Shown here: positions 39,939-50,482 of the stretch, piece after piece | How positions within the stretch are numbered: position 1 is the stretch's first letter | Layout: every line of letters starts with the position of its first letter | DNA from: Actinomycetota bacterium | Lineage (GTDB): Bacteria; Actinomycetota; Actinomycetes; Nanopelagicales; Nanopelagicaceae | Length of the DNA: 64,000 bases | Direction: 5' to 3' | NCBI GenBank assembly: GCA_947490845.1 | Contig: CANLHI010000001.1 | Coordinates: 27,234 to 91,233, forward strand | Notes under the pieces: generated by a model | Databases searched by the model: none | Told to the model about the DNA's origin: nothing | Seen by the model: only the letters and a program-made list of their open reading frames with translations | Translations under genes and position numbers: made by a program

Positions 39939-39982
39939 GCGGAGGATGAGGGATTTATCCCCTTCAACCCGGGTAATTCCCC
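39939..39982 (+). repeat. Copy B of 44-bp repeat; first 18 bp identical to the tRNA-Ser 3' end
   Basis: gcggaggatgagggatttatccccttcaacccgggtaattcccc. Confidence 0.75.
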
Positions 39983-40113
39983 GTTCTTTAGGTAAACGGG
40001 TCGCAAGTAGCAAGTTAGCACCGTGTTATCTTGCATTCTCCCTCAGTCGGCTAAATTCACCTAGTTGTAACATCCCCCTTTTCGAGTTCCACCCCTGGTG
40101 GTATTTTATTGGG

Positions 40114-41901
40114 ATGAGAAAAATCATCGCCCTCATCCTCATCGGATCACTTTCACTTGTTGGAATTGGATTTGCGCAGGCTGCAAACCCGAAAGCTGGG
40201 ACAAAGTGTGCGACAGCAAATCAAAAGGTGACATATTCTGGAAAAACATTTACCTGCGTTAAAAAGGGTAAATCCCTGGTCTGGGATGCAGGTGTACCTG
40301 TTGCAAAGCCAGCTGCAGGTAAGACAGTCTCTGAAGGTTTTCTCTGCACTGAAGGAAGTGCGCCCGCAAAAGATGCTAAAGGAAACTCTCTCTATTGCAC
40401 TAAAGGTGGAGATGGAAAGAGTTCATGGCGTCCGCGGAGTCAGCAAGGTTCTGGTGGAGGCTCTGGTTCCGGTGGTGGTTCTGGTGGAGGCTCTGGTTCC
40501 GGTGGTGGTTCTGGTGGAGGCTCTGGTTCCGGTGGTGGAGGAAACACTCAGAACGCCGGATTTAAGTTAGGCCAACTCGGTGCAAGTTGCAGTAAGAATG
40601 GTGAAATTGCATGGAATGGATTGATGGCTGCAATTTGTAAGAACGGAAAAGTCAGTTATCTCTTAGCAGCCGATGCACCAAAGACACCTGCAGGTGGTTT
40701 CACATCTCGTCCTGAGTGGTATCCAACACTTGCACAAATTCTCGGTGGACCAGGCGCTACAGAACCAACATGCGCGCCATCCTCAATTTCTTTTACATCT
40801 CCTGTTCTCCCGCTCGACCAATTAGCACCAGCAATTCCTTACGGAATGATGGTTGGTGGACACGTAACACCTATTGACCACGCGTACCTCGGGATCAAAG
40901 CACTCGCTAAGCCGGCTTCACAATTAACAGCTTCAGATTATGTTCCAGTTACCGCACCTGCTGATGGAACTATTACTGAGGTTTCTAATCTCGGTTCTCC
41001 TAATTCATATCGCGTTGTTATTAATCATGGGTGCAATCTTTGGTCTGTCTACATGGTGATGAATAAAGTAACTGGTGTGTTGGCTTCGCTTGCAGCACAG
41101 GCTGCAACATCGGGTTATTTGAAGGCGAATGTAAAAGTTAAAGCTGGTGATGAGTTTGGGCGCCAAGCGGAGACGATGCTTGATTTCAACATATTTGATG
41201 GAACACAGTGGCTACCTGGATTCCAAAACATTCAGTCTTATTTGACGTTGGATACATGGAAGCCATACACGGCTGACTATCTCCCATTCTTTACTCCATC
41301 AATTCGTTCAGCGATGGAAGCCCAGCTACAGAAGACAAGTTCTCCACGTGTTGGAAAAATCGATCACGACATTGCAGGAACTGCATCAGGTAACTGGTTC
41401 TTAGCTGGAACAAACGGATATGCCGGGCGCCTCAATAGCGATTACGAAAATGCAACAGCAATGTTGGGTTCAGGATCTGTTCCAGGAAAAAATGATTACT
41501 CGTGGAGCCACTTAGCAATCGCACCGCATCAAGTAGATACCAAGGCCTGGGTCTTTTCTTCAGGTTGGTGGAAAGATCCAAAGGGTGATGCTGATCAAGC
41601 AGTCCTCGTAGTTGGTCCCGGCCAAGTTGCACCAGATAAACTCACATCAGCGAGTGGCATGGTTGTCTACAAACTTGCACAAATTTCTTACACGCCGCCT
41701 GCAGGAGTTACACCTAACCCACCAGGAAGTATGGCGCCTTGGCCTGTTGGTTACACAGTCGTCACCGGGGATTCGAGTAAAGGAGTCGTTGCACTCCAAG
41801 TTAATGCTGATGGATCTTTGAGTCTTGAGTTAAACACAACGCTCTCCAATCCTGCATCCTTGACGGCATTTACTACTGCAAAGAGAATCTATAACCGATA
41901 G
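40114..41901 (+). CDS. Secreted protein with Gly/Ser linker and M23-peptidase-like C-terminal region
   Basis: Signal MRKIIALILIGSLSLVGIGFAQA; KAGTKCATANQKVTYSGKTFTCVKKGKSLVW domain; (GSGGGSGSGG)3 linker; GGHVTPIDHAYLG...APADGTITEV...RVVINHGCNLWSVYM; start trimmed. Confidence 0.8.
   Translation: MRKIIALILIGSLSLVGIGFAQAANPKAGTKCATANQKVTYSGKTFTCVKKGKSLVWDAGVPVAKPAAGKTVSEGFLCTEGSAPAKDAKGNSLYCTKGGDGKSSWRPRSQQGSGGGSGSGGGSGGGSGSGGGSGGGSGSGGGGNTQNAGFKLGQLGASCSKNGEIAWNGLMAAICKNGKVSYLLAADAPKTPAGGFTSRPEWYPTLAQILGGPGATEPTCAPSSISFTSPVLPLDQLAPAIPYGMMVGGHVTPIDHAYLGIKALAKPASQLTASDYVPVTAPADGTITEVSNLGSPNSYRVVINHGCNLWSVYMVMNKVTGVLASLAAQAATSGYLKANVKVKAGDEFGRQAETMLDFNIFDGTQWLPGFQNIQSYLTLDTWKPYTADYLPFFTPSIRSAMEAQLQKTSSPRVGKIDHDIAGTASGNWFLAGTNGYAGRLNSDYENATAMLGSGSVPGKNDYSWSHLAIAPHQVDTKAWVFSSGWWKDPKGDADQAVLVVGPGQVAPDKLTSASGMVVYKLAQISYTPPAGVTPNPPGSMAPWPVGYTVVTGDSSKGVVALQVNADGSLSLELNTTLSNPASLTAFTTAKRIYNR
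40447..40536 (+). repeat. Three perfect 30-bp tandem repeats coding GSGGGSGSGG
   Basis: ggttctggtggaggctctggttccggtggt x3. Confidence 0.95.
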
Positions 41902-42025
41902 TTCTCGGGGAGTTACCCGTTTCTGAGCGGAGGATGTCCGAGCTTGTGACGTGTAGATAAGGCAGGGGTTCCTCGGGAATAAGCGATTCGGAAATAAGTG
42001 AATCAGTCGAAGCGAGTGAAACGAG

Positions 42026-42110
42026 CGGAGGATGAGGGATTTGAACCCTCGAAAGGTTGCCCTTTACACGCTTTCCAAGCGTGCGCACTCGGCCGCTATG
42101 CGAATCCTCC
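42026..42110 (-). tRNA. tRNA-Ser(GGA)
   Basis: Reverse complement ggaggattcgcatagcggccgagtgcgcacgcttggaaagcgtgtaaagggcaacctttcgagggttcaaatccctcatcctccg; anticodon loop TTGGAAA; long variable arm; T-arm GGTTCAAAT. Confidence 0.95.
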
Positions 42111-42165
42111 TGGCGGGATCGCTCCCGACTGGCTAAGGGTATAGGTGTAATAACTATGCTTACGC

Positions 42166-42258
42166 CAGATCCCTCACGCGGCATTACCGCGCTGAACTCC
42201 CCCAGGGTAGGAATACAGCAAGGGTAGGCGTGCTCTGATGGGTGCGTGAGGGGTCCTT
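42166..42258 (+). ncRNA. ffs: Small bacterial SRP RNA (4.5S-like)
   Basis: Closing helix gatccctcacgc/gcgtgaggggtc; domain IV cccccagggtaGGAAtacAGCAagggta; located tRNA-Ser - here - dnaX as commonly seen in Actinobacteria. Confidence 0.85.
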
Positions 42259-42324
42259 TATATAGTGAAGGTCAGTGTTTTGTAATAGGTTGTAAATATT
42301 GTTGCGCAGAAGAGAGGAGTGAAT

Positions 42325-44064
42325 ATGTCACTCGCGTTGTATAGAAAATATCGTCCATCGGTATTTGCAGATGTGATCGGACAAGAGCACGTCACCGTTC
42401 CGCTTTCTAATGCACTCACTTCTGGAAAAACACACCACGCATATTTATTTAGTGGACCACGTGGTTGCGGAAAAACTTCTAGCGCTCGCATCATGGCGCG
42501 CTCACTTAACTGCGAAAAAGGCCCAACCCCAACTCCTTGTGGCCTTTGCCAATCTTGTAAAGATTTAGTTGCAAATGGACCGGGTTCACTCGATGTTATC
42601 GAACTCGATGCTGCAACACACGGCTTAGTCGATGATGCGCGCGATCTGCGCGATAAAGCGTTCTTTGCACCCGTACAAAGCCGTTACAAAATTTACATAA
42701 TCGATGAAGCCCACCAACTTGGACCAGGAGCCGCCAACGCGCTTTTGAAAGTTGTTGAAGAACCACCTCCCCACGTAATTTTTATCTTCGCTACAACCGA
42801 ACCAGAAAAATTAATCTCAACTATTCGCTCTCGCACACATCACTACCCATTCCGACTTGTTCCGCCAAGCATCTTGGCAGAACACCTGGAAAAGATATGT
42901 AAAGAAGAAGGCGCCACTGTTGCTAAGGGCGTTATTCCTTTGGCGGTGCGCGCAAGTGGTGGATCAGTTCGTGACGCACTTTCCGTGCTTGGACAACTCC
43001 TTGCAGGTGCCGGTTCAGATGGAGTCAACTACGAGATTGCAATTCAGTTACTTGGATTCACTGATGGTGCACTTCTAGATGATGCCGTTGACGCACTTGC
43101 TGCGCGCGATGGTGCAACGTTGTTTAGAACCGTTGACCGAGTTGTCGAATCAGGACACGATCCCCGCAGATTTGCCGGTGATTTCCTAGAGCGTCTGCGC
43201 GATTTAATGATCGTTGACGCACTTGCTGCAACGAACGCCAATTCAATTCTGCGCGAACTTCCCGATGATCAACTCGAACGCATGCGCACACAAGCAGCCA
43301 ACATAGGCGCTGCAAACTTGTCACGTTGCGCCGACATTGCAGCAGAAGGTTTAACGCAAATGCGCGGTGCAACTGCGCCACGATTAATTCTCGAACTCAT
43401 TTGTGGACGCATGTTGTTGCCAGGTGGGGATAACACCGAAGCTGGAATGCTCTCGCGTATCGAACGTTTGGAGCGCGTTGAAAACATAACCACCGTCGCA
43501 ACGCCAGCCCCAGCAAAAGCCACGGCGCCAACACCAACTAAAACGGTTGCAGATCCCGCACCAAAAGCTGCCGCAAAACCAGAGCCAGTTGTTGTGGCTG
43601 AAAAGGAGGCAGTAGTAGAAGAAATTAAAGAAGTACCTCCAAAATCTTCAAAGGCTGCTTCCAGTCAGCCAATAGATATCGCGGGACTGCGTCGCCTGTG
43701 GCCGGATGTGATCGAAAATGTTAAGAAGCGTCGTCGCCTAACGTGGTCGCTCCTTTCAGCCTCTGCACAAATAGTTGCAGTAGATGAGAAGCTCATAACA
43801 ATTGGAATTGTTAATGCCGGCGCTCGTGACTCTTTCGTTCGCTCTGAGTCAGAGGAAATTTTGCGCCAAGCATTTATTGAAATTGTCGGGATCGATCGCA
43901 AGATCGAAGTTGTAGTTGATGCATCTATTGATATAACTTCAACCCCCGAAGCTCGCGCAGTTCGAAAAGATGAAGCGCCTTCAGATAAGAATTTGTTATC
44001 AGGTGCTGCTTTGCTTGCCGCAGAACTTGGTGGCACGGTAATTAAAGAAAAGAATAAGGGTTGA
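42325..44064 (+). CDS. dnaX: DNA polymerase III subunit gamma/tau
   Basis: [48 protein letters not shown] preceded by agagaggag. Confidence 0.95.
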   Translation: MSLALYRKYRPSVFADVIGQEHVTVPLSNALTSGKTHHAYLFSGPRGCGKTSSARIMARSLNCEKGPTPTPCGLCQSCKDLVANGPGSLDVIELDAATHGLVDDARDLRDKAFFAPVQSRYKIYIIDEAHQLGPGAANALLKVVEEPPPHVIFIFATTEPEKLISTIRSRTHHYPFRLVPPSILAEHLEKICKEEGATVAKGVIPLAVRASGGSVRDALSVLGQLLAGAGSDGVNYEIAIQLLGFTDGALLDDAVDALAARDGATLFRTVDRVVESGHDPRRFAGDFLERLRDLMIVDALAATNANSILRELPDDQLERMRTQAANIGAANLSRCADIAAEGLTQMRGATAPRLILELICGRMLLPGGDNTEAGMLSRIERLERVENITTVATPAPAKATAPTPTKTVADPAPKAAAKPEPVVVAEKEAVVEEIKEVPPKSSKAASSQPIDIAGLRRLWPDVIENVKKRRRLTWSLLSASAQIVAVDEKLITIGIVNAGARDSFVRSESEEILRQAFIEIVGIDRKIEVVVDASIDITSTPEARAVRKDEAPSDKNLLSGAALLAAELGGTVIKEKNKG

Positions 44065-44675
44065 TGAGTACTGGCATGTATGAAGGTGCGATCCAAGATC
44101 TCATCGACGCTCTGGGTCGCTTGCCTGGCATTGGACCAAAGAGCGCGCAGCGAATCGCCTTTCACATTCTGCAATCTGATGGCGATGCCGCAATTAATTT
44201 AGTTGATGCAATTCGCACCGTTAAGGAACGCGTTAGATTCTGCGATCAATGTGGCAACGTTTCTGAAGAAACCGAATGTCGCATCTGTCGCGATCCCCGG
44301 CGCGATCCTTCACAAATTTGTGTGGTTGAAGAAAGCAAAGATGTAATCGCAATTGAGCGCACTCGCGAATTCCGCGGCAAGTATCATGTGCTTGGTGGAG
44401 CGATTAGTCCGATCGATGGCATTGGGCCAGATCAACTGCGCATTCGCGAACTAATGGTTCGTTTAGCTGATTCAAATATCACTGAAGTTATTTTGGCCAC
44501 CGACCCCAACCTGGAAGGTGAAGCAACCGCTACTTATTTGGCACGGCTGATTAAGCCACTTGGCATTAACGTTTCCAGGTTGGCCAGCGGGCTGCCGGTT
44601 GGTGGGGACCTTGAATATGCCGATGAAGTTACCTTGGGTCGCGCATTTGAAGGTCGCCGTACCGTAGAAGGCTAA
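44064..44675 (+). CDS. recR: Recombination protein RecR
   Basis: [24 protein letters not shown], zinc finger [20 protein letters not shown] overlap with dnaX. Confidence 0.95.
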   Translation: MSTGMYEGAIQDLIDALGRLPGIGPKSAQRIAFHILQSDGDAAINLVDAIRTVKERVRFCDQCGNVSEETECRICRDPRRDPSQICVVEESKDVIAIERTREFRGKYHVLGGAISPIDGIGPDQLRIRELMVRLADSNITEVILATDPNLEGEATATYLARLIKPLGINVSRLASGLPVGGDLEYADEVTLGRAFEGRRTVEG

Positions 44676-44767
44676 ACGTCTCACTATATGAACGCTGATT
44701 CATCTCATTAAATGAGATTTCCCATAATTAGGTGGCTCGAAGGTCAAAATTGCTTCACTATTGACCC

Positions 44768-46039
44768 ATGGGGCTAATCGTTCAGAAATACGGCGGATCT
44801 TCGGTGGCCGATGCCGAAGGGATGAAGCGCGTTGCTGCCCGAATCGTTGCGGCCAAGAAAGATGGCAACCAGGTCGTTGTCGTCGTTAGCGCCATGGGTG
44901 ACACCACTGATGAGCTAATAGATCTGGCGAATGCGGTCACCCCGATTCCAGGTGGGCGCGAACTAGATATGTTGCTAACTGCTGGTGAGCGAATTTCTAT
45001 GGCGCTACTTGCAATGGCAATTTCAAATTTAGGCCATGAAGCTCGTTCATTTACCGGTTCGCAAGCTGGAGTGATTACAGATTCAGCTCACGGTCGCGCT
45101 CGCATCATTGATGTGACACCTGGTCGAATTCAAGAAGCGCTCGCCGATGGCGCAATTGCGATCGTTGCTGGCTTCCAAGGAATTTCGCAAGATACAAAGG
45201 ACATAACAACTCTTGGTCGCGGGGGTTCAGATACAACTGCAGTTGCACTAGCTGCCGCACTCGATGCCGATGTCTGTGAAATCTACACAGACGTTGACGG
45301 TGTATTTAGCGCCGATCCTCGTGTTGTTCCAACAGCGCGCAAATTAAAATCTGTCACATATGAAGAAATGTTAGAACTCGCAGCCGCTGGTGCAAAAGTT
45401 CTGCACTTGCGTTGCGTTGAGTATGCCCGTCGTTACAACTTACCTATTCATGTACGTTCATCATTTTCACCAAACGAAGGAACCTGGGTGGTTGAAAACC
45501 ATCCCGAAGGAGGAAACATGGAGCAAGCCATCATCTCGGGAATCGCACACGATAAAACCGAGGCAAAAGTAACTATCGTTGGCGTTCCGGACCGCACTGG
45601 TATCGCAGCCCGCATCTTCGAAGCGATTGCCGATGCCGATATCAACATCGACATGATCGTGCAAAACGTTTCTGCAGCAGCCACTGGGCTTACTGATATT
45701 TCATTTACAGTTCCAAAGGCTGAAGGCGCCAATGCAACTTCTGTATTGAAACGAATTCAAGGTGAAGTCGGTTTTGCCTCTATTCAATACGATGATTCAA
45801 TCGGCAAACTTTCACTTGTTGGTGCTGGAATGCGCTCACATCCTGGTGTGACAGCGACATTCTTCGCTGCCATGGCTGAAGCAGGCTTAAATATTGAAAT
45901 GATTTCAACTTCAGAAATTCGAATCTCAATTATTTGCCGCGAAAGTGACCTAGAAAAGGGCGTTCGCGCAGCGCATACAGCATTTGGATTAGATGCAGAT
46001 CAAGTAGAAGCAGTTGTTTATGGAGGATCGGGACGATGA
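44768..46039 (+). CDS. lysC: Aspartate kinase
   Basis: [19 protein letters not shown], tandem ACT domains at the C-terminus. Confidence 0.95.
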   Translation: MGLIVQKYGGSSVADAEGMKRVAARIVAAKKDGNQVVVVVSAMGDTTDELIDLANAVTPIPGGRELDMLLTAGERISMALLAMAISNLGHEARSFTGSQAGVITDSAHGRARIIDVTPGRIQEALADGAIAIVAGFQGISQDTKDITTLGRGGSDTTAVALAAALDADVCEIYTDVDGVFSADPRVVPTARKLKSVTYEEMLELAAAGAKVLHLRCVEYARRYNLPIHVRSSFSPNEGTWVVENHPEGGNMEQAIISGIAHDKTEAKVTIVGVPDRTGIAARIFEAIADADINIDMIVQNVSAAATGLTDISFTVPKAEGANATSVLKRIQGEVGFASIQYDDSIGKLSLVGAGMRSHPGVTATFFAAMAEAGLNIEMISTSEIRISIICRESDLEKGVRAAHTAFGLDADQVEAVVYGGSGR

Positions 46040-47109
46040 CAAAAAAAGCTAAGAGCGAGAAGAAGCTTCCATCTCTTGCAGTAGTCGGTGCAACGGGTGC
46101 GGTCGGCACCGTCATGCTCGATATTTTGAGCAAGCGCAAGAATGTGTACGGCGAGATTCGCTTGATCGCATCTGCGCGTAGCGCTGGCAAGAAGTTGATG
46201 TGCCGTGGTGAAGAGCTAACAGTTGTTGCACTCTCACCTGAGGCATTCGATGGAATTGATATTGCAATGTTTGATGTTCCAGATGAAATCTCTGCCGAAT
46301 GGGCGCCCATTGCGGCCAAGCGCGGCGCAGTCGTTGTCGATAACTCCGGAGCATTTCGTATGGATAAGAAAGTTCCATTGGTTGTGCCAGAAGTAAATCC
46401 AAAAGATATTAAGAAGCGTCCTAAGGGGATTATCTCTAATCCAAACTGCACAACACTTTCGATGATCGTTGCTATGGGAGCACTTGATAAGAAGTTCGGC
46501 CTAAAAGAACTTGTTGTATCTTCCTATCAAGCAGCATCAGGTGCCGGTCAATCCGGAATCGATGCGCTGCACGATCAGATTTCAAAGGTTGCTGGCAAAG
46601 GTTTAGGCGATGTCACCGGTGATCTGCGCACTGTCATTAAGGACCTCGGTCCATTCCCAGCACCCCTTGCAATGAACGTTGTTCCATGGGCGGGTTCACT
46701 TAAAGAGGCGGGCTATTCATCTGAAGAACTAAAGGTTCGCAATGAATCTCGGAAGATTCTTGGTATGCCAAAACTTAAGGTCGCAGTTACTTGTGTTCGT
46801 GTGCCAGTGATTACAACTCATTCACTAACAGTGCATGCAGTGTTTTCAAAGGTGATAACTCGTAAAGCTGCACAATCTGCTCTTAAAAAGGCCGAAGGTG
46901 TTCTCCTATATGACAATCCAGAGAAGAAGGAATTCCCAACTCCGGCCGATGTTGTAGGAACTGATCCAACGTGGGTTGGTCGCGTGCGCCAGTCTTTGGA
47001 TAATCCAAAAGCGATTGATTTATTTGTGTGTGGCGATAACTTGCGCAAGGGTGCAGCGTTAAATACTGCACAAATTGCAGAGCTTGTTGCTGCTGAATTC
47101 ACTCGCTAA
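46036..47109 (+). CDS. asd: Aspartate-semialdehyde dehydrogenase
   Basis: [45 protein letters not shown]. Confidence 0.95.
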   Translation: MTKKAKSEKKLPSLAVVGATGAVGTVMLDILSKRKNVYGEIRLIASARSAGKKLMCRGEELTVVALSPEAFDGIDIAMFDVPDEISAEWAPIAAKRGAVVVDNSGAFRMDKKVPLVVPEVNPKDIKKRPKGIISNPNCTTLSMIVAMGALDKKFGLKELVVSSYQAASGAGQSGIDALHDQISKVAGKGLGDVTGDLRTVIKDLGPFPAPLAMNVVPWAGSLKEAGYSSEELKVRNESRKILGMPKLKVAVTCVRVPVITTHSLTVHAVFSKVITRKAAQSALKKAEGVLLYDNPEKKEFPTPADVVGTDPTWVGRVRQSLDNPKAIDLFVCGDNLRKGAALNTAQIAELVAAEFTR

Positions 47110-47141
47110 TTCCGTAACTCCTCGCATGTAGACTCCACTGC

Positions 47142-48074
47142 ATGACAATCGTTGTCGCAGGCGCCACCGGTCTAGCTGGTTCGGCTATTGCCCGCGCCTA
47201 CGAAAAGGCTGGCGAAGAAGTAATTGGCATTAATCGCAGCGTCTGCGATCTATTGGACCGCGAAGCAACGATTGCATTTCTTAAGAAAGCTAAGCCTGCA
47301 ATTGTTGTAGATGCTGCGGCAAAGGTCGGTGGCATAGGCGCCAATAACGCCTTTCCCGTTGAGTTCTTGGCCGATAACGTTCGAATTCAAAGTAATTTAA
47401 TAGAAGCAGCCCATGCTGCAGATGTTGAAAAATTTATATTTCTGGGATCAAGTTGCATCTATCCGCGCAATTGCGCACAGCCAATCAAAGAAGAGTATTT
47501 ACTTACAGGACCGCTTGAAGAAACTAATTCGGCATATGCGATCGCCAAGATCGCGGGTATCGAATTAATCAAATCTTTCCGTAAAGAGTATGGTCGCAAG
47601 TGGATTTCATTGATGCCAACAAATCTTTATGGTCCACGCGATAACTTTGAGCTTCAGGGATCGCATGTTCTGCCAGCATTCATTCGCCGTTTCGTAGAAG
47701 CGAAAGCCGAAGGCCGCGCTAAAGAAACTTTGTGGGGTACTGGCTCACCAATGCGCGAATTTCTTCACGTCGACGATCTTGCAAGTGCAATTGTTCTCGC
47801 AGGTGCAAAATATGATTCACCAATTCATATGAATATCGGCAGTGGCGAAGACCTAACAATTAAAGCTCTAGCCGAACTCGTTGCAGAAGCAGCAGGATTT
47901 AAGGGAGAAATTGCCTGGGATTCAACAAAACCCGATGGAACACCGCGCAAGGTTCTTGATGTTACAAAGGTTAAATCGCTAGGTTGGGAGCCTTCGATCT
48001 CACTTAAAGAAGGAATCACTTCAACCATCGAGTGGTATATCGATGCAACTGCAAAGGGAGTAAGTCGACGATGA
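47142..48074 (+). CDS. fcl: GDP-L-fucose synthase
   Basis: [61 protein letters not shown]. Confidence 0.92.
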   Translation: MTIVVAGATGLAGSAIARAYEKAGEEVIGINRSVCDLLDREATIAFLKKAKPAIVVDAAAKVGGIGANNAFPVEFLADNVRIQSNLIEAAHAADVEKFIFLGSSCIYPRNCAQPIKEEYLLTGPLEETNSAYAIAKIAGIELIKSFRKEYGRKWISLMPTNLYGPRDNFELQGSHVLPAFIRRFVEAKAEGRAKETLWGTGSPMREFLHVDDLASAIVLAGAKYDSPIHMNIGSGEDLTIKALAELVAEAAGFKGEIAWDSTKPDGTPRKVLDVTKVKSLGWEPSISLKEGITSTIEWYIDATAKGVSRR

Positions 48075-49051
48075 GTAGAAAAGTTGCTTTTATAACTGGA
48101 GTTACCGGTCAAGACGGTTCATACCTTGCAGAATTCTTGCTCGCTAAGGGTTATGAAGTACACGGACTTATCCGTAGATCATCGACTTTTAATACATCTC
48201 GTATCGACCATATCTATGAGGATCCTCATGCCAAGAACCCAAAGCTCTTCCTGCACTACGGTGATTTAATTGATGGCGTTGGCTTAACCAATTTAATTCG
48301 CGAGATTAAACCGACTGAGGTTTATAACTTGGGCGCTCAGTCACATGTTCAAGTTTCATTCACTATGCCGCAATACACCGGTCAAGTGGACGCGGTTGGC
48401 GTAGTTGGTTTACTTGAGGCGATCCGCTCAGCCGATATTGATACGCGTTTCTATCAAGCTTCAACTTCTGAACTCTATGGTTCAACCCCGCCACCACAGA
48501 ACGAACTTTCTATGTTCCGCCCGCAATCACCATATGCCGCCGCCAAATTGATGGCTTATTGGTGCACAGTTAACTACCGCGATGGTTATGGAATGCATGC
48601 CACAAACGGAATCTTGTTCAACCACGAATCACCACGACGTGGTGAAACTTTCGTAACTCGCAAGATCACACGTGCTGTCGCTGCAATTAAAGCTGGCAAG
48701 CAAGACAAGGTATTTCTTGGAAATCTCACCGCTGTTCGCGACTGGGGATATGCAAAGGAATATGTTGAATCAATGTGGCTGATGCTGCAAGAAGATAAGC
48801 CATCTGATTATGTTGTTGCCACTGGGGTCGGTGCAACAGTGAAAGACTTTGCAGAAGCAGCATTTTCACGCGCTGGTTTAAATTGGCAAGACCATGTTGA
48901 AACCGATAAGAAATACATACGTCCAACTGAAGTTGATGCGCTGATCGGTGATCCATCAAAGGTTGAAAAAGCCTTAGGTTGGAAGGCTAAAACTCACTGG
49001 AAAGAGTTAGCTGAACTTATGGTTGACGCTGATATTGCGGGGCTGAAGTAA
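48071..49051 (+). CDS. gmd: GDP-mannose 4,6-dehydratase
   Basis: [56 protein letters not shown]; start trimmed, ATGA overlap. Confidence 0.95.
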   Translation: MSRKVAFITGVTGQDGSYLAEFLLAKGYEVHGLIRRSSTFNTSRIDHIYEDPHAKNPKLFLHYGDLIDGVGLTNLIREIKPTEVYNLGAQSHVQVSFTMPQYTGQVDAVGVVGLLEAIRSADIDTRFYQASTSELYGSTPPPQNELSMFRPQSPYAAAKLMAYWCTVNYRDGYGMHATNGILFNHESPRRGETFVTRKITRAVAAIKAGKQDKVFLGNLTAVRDWGYAKEYVESMWLMLQEDKPSDYVVATGVGATVKDFAEAAFSRAGLNWQDHVETDKKYIRPTEVDALIGDPSKVEKALGWKAKTHWKELAELMVDADIAGLK

Positions 49052-49850
49052 GAGTTACCAAACTTACTTCTGGAGGACTAGCAACACGAATTCTGGCAAA
49101 GGGACTCGTTCCCATTCCTGCAGAAACATGTAAGTAAGGCTCACTGCCAAATTTAGTTAAGCCACGTGCCCGCCAAGTTGGTAAATCACAATTCGTTGTT
49201 AGTGCACGTGAACCACCAGGCAGTGGAAATCGAACTTGTCCGCCATGTGTGTGGCCAGCAAAGATTGCATCTAATCCATCTTTAGCCATGCCTTCTAAAA
49301 TTCTTAAGTAAGGCGCATGAGTCACACCGATCGCGATGTCACAAGGCCCAGGTTTACCTGCAACGAGTGAGTAATCATCGAATTCCAAATGCGCGTCATC
49401 AGTGCCACGTGTTTCGATAGTCGTATCGTTAATTTTAATGGTGGCGCGTGAGCGATTGAGATTTATCCATCCTCGAGATTGCAGGCCGCTATCTAGATCA
49501 GGCCATGGCAGATCATCACCATGTTTACGTTTGCCATGATTTGGCAGTAAATATTTAAGTGGGTTCTTTGGCTTAGGTGCGTAATAGTCATTAGAACCAA
49601 AGACAAAGAGGCCGGGCAAATTTAACAATTCATCGAGAGCACCCAGGGCAACGGGAACAGCCTGCATGTGGGCCAGAAAATCACCGGTTGAGATAACTAA
49701 ATCAGGGGCCAGATCGATAAATGATTTGATATCTGAGATCTCGGTTTTGCGAGCAGGGGTTAAATGCAGATCAGAAAAGTGCAGAATCCGAATTGGTGCG
49801 TGGCCAGCGGGCAAGATGGGTATCTGGGCCTGGCGAAGTTGATAACTCAT
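49017..49850 (-). CDS. Metallophosphoesterase (calcineurin-like)
   Basis: [39 protein letters not shown]; start trimmed to avoid overlap with the YqeY gene. Confidence 0.85.
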   Translation of the reverse strand: MSYQLRQAQIPILPAGHAPIRILHFSDLHLTPARKTEISDIKSFIDLAPDLVISTGDFLAHMQAVPVALGALDELLNLPGLFVFGSNDYYAPKPKNPLKYLLPNHGKRKHGDDLPWPDLDSGLQSRGWINLNRSRATIKINDTTIETRGTDDAHLEFDDYSLVAGKPGPCDIAIGVTHAPYLRILEGMAKDGLDAIFAGHTHGGQVRFPLPGGSRALTTNCDLPTWRARGLTKFGSEPYLHVSAGMGTSPFARIRVASPPEVSLVTLTSAPQYQRQP

Positions 49851-49869
49851 TGCATGAGAAGATACAGCC

Positions 49870-50328
49870 ATGGGACTGAAAGAGACACTTAAGAGCGACT
49901 TAACTGAGGCAATTCGCAGCAGTGACAAGGTTGTATCGGGCACTATCCGCATGGTGCTCACTGCAATCACGACTGAAGAAGTAGCCGGAAAAGAAGCGCG
50001 CACACTTTCCGAAGATGAAATCATTACCGTCTTATCGCGCGAGGCTAAGAAGCGCCGCGAAGCCGCGGAAGAGTTTGCTAAAGGTAATCGCCCTGAAAAG
50101 GCTGCGGAAGAAAAGGCAGAGGGTGAAGTAATCGCTAAATATTTGCCCGCTCAACTTTCTGAAGATGATGTTAAGAAACTTATCGCTGCCGCGATTGCAT
50201 CAACTGGAGCTGCAGGCCCTGCCGATATGGGCAAAGTTATGGGAGCAATTAAGCCGCAGATCGCTGGCAAAGCAGATGGTTCACTCGTTTCAACACTCGT
50301 CAAAGCAGCACTAGCCGGAGGAAACTAA
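49870..50328 (+). CDS. GatB/YqeY domain protein
   Basis: SDLTEAIRSSDKVVSGTIRMVLTAI, YLPAQLSEDDVKKLI. Confidence 0.9.
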   Translation: MGLKETLKSDLTEAIRSSDKVVSGTIRMVLTAITTEEVAGKEARTLSEDEIITVLSREAKKRREAAEEFAKGNRPEKAAEEKAEGEVIAKYLPAQLSEDDVKKLIAAAIASTGAAGPADMGKVMGAIKPQIAGKADGSLVSTLVKAALAGGN

Positions 50329-50480
50329 TGAAATTCGAATATGCCACAGTTCCACTTCTCTCACATGCAACAAAGCAAATTCTTGATACTTGGGGTTCTG
50401 ATGGATGGGAACTCGTCACCGTTATTCCGGCACCGGGCGGGGAACAACTCGTTGCTTACATGAAGCGCGAGGTTAAATAA
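50328..50480 (+). CDS. DUF4177-like 50-aa protein
   Basis: MKFEYATVPLLSHATKQILDTWGSDGWELVTVIPAPGGEQLVAYMKREVK, below the ORF-track length cutoff; coupled to the YqeY stop codon. Confidence 0.8.
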   Translation: MKFEYATVPLLSHATKQILDTWGSDGWELVTVIPAPGGEQLVAYMKREVK

Positions 50481-50482
50481 TT

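Noticed and set aside
40447-40536. 30-bp repeats considered as a CRISPR array
   Set aside because: Head-to-tail repeats without spacers, in frame within a secreted-protein gene; Gly-Ser linker
42325-44064. Programmed frameshift in dnaX (tau/gamma)
   Set aside because: No clear A-AAA-AAG-type slippery heptamer with downstream stem recognised by eye
43665-44174. 169-aa minus-strand ORF over the dnaX/recR junction
   Set aside because: Antisense to dnaX and recR; no domain and no RBS
45930-46451. 173-aa minus-strand ORF antisense to lysC/asd
   Set aside because: Antisense shadow of two well-supported genes; no recognisable domain
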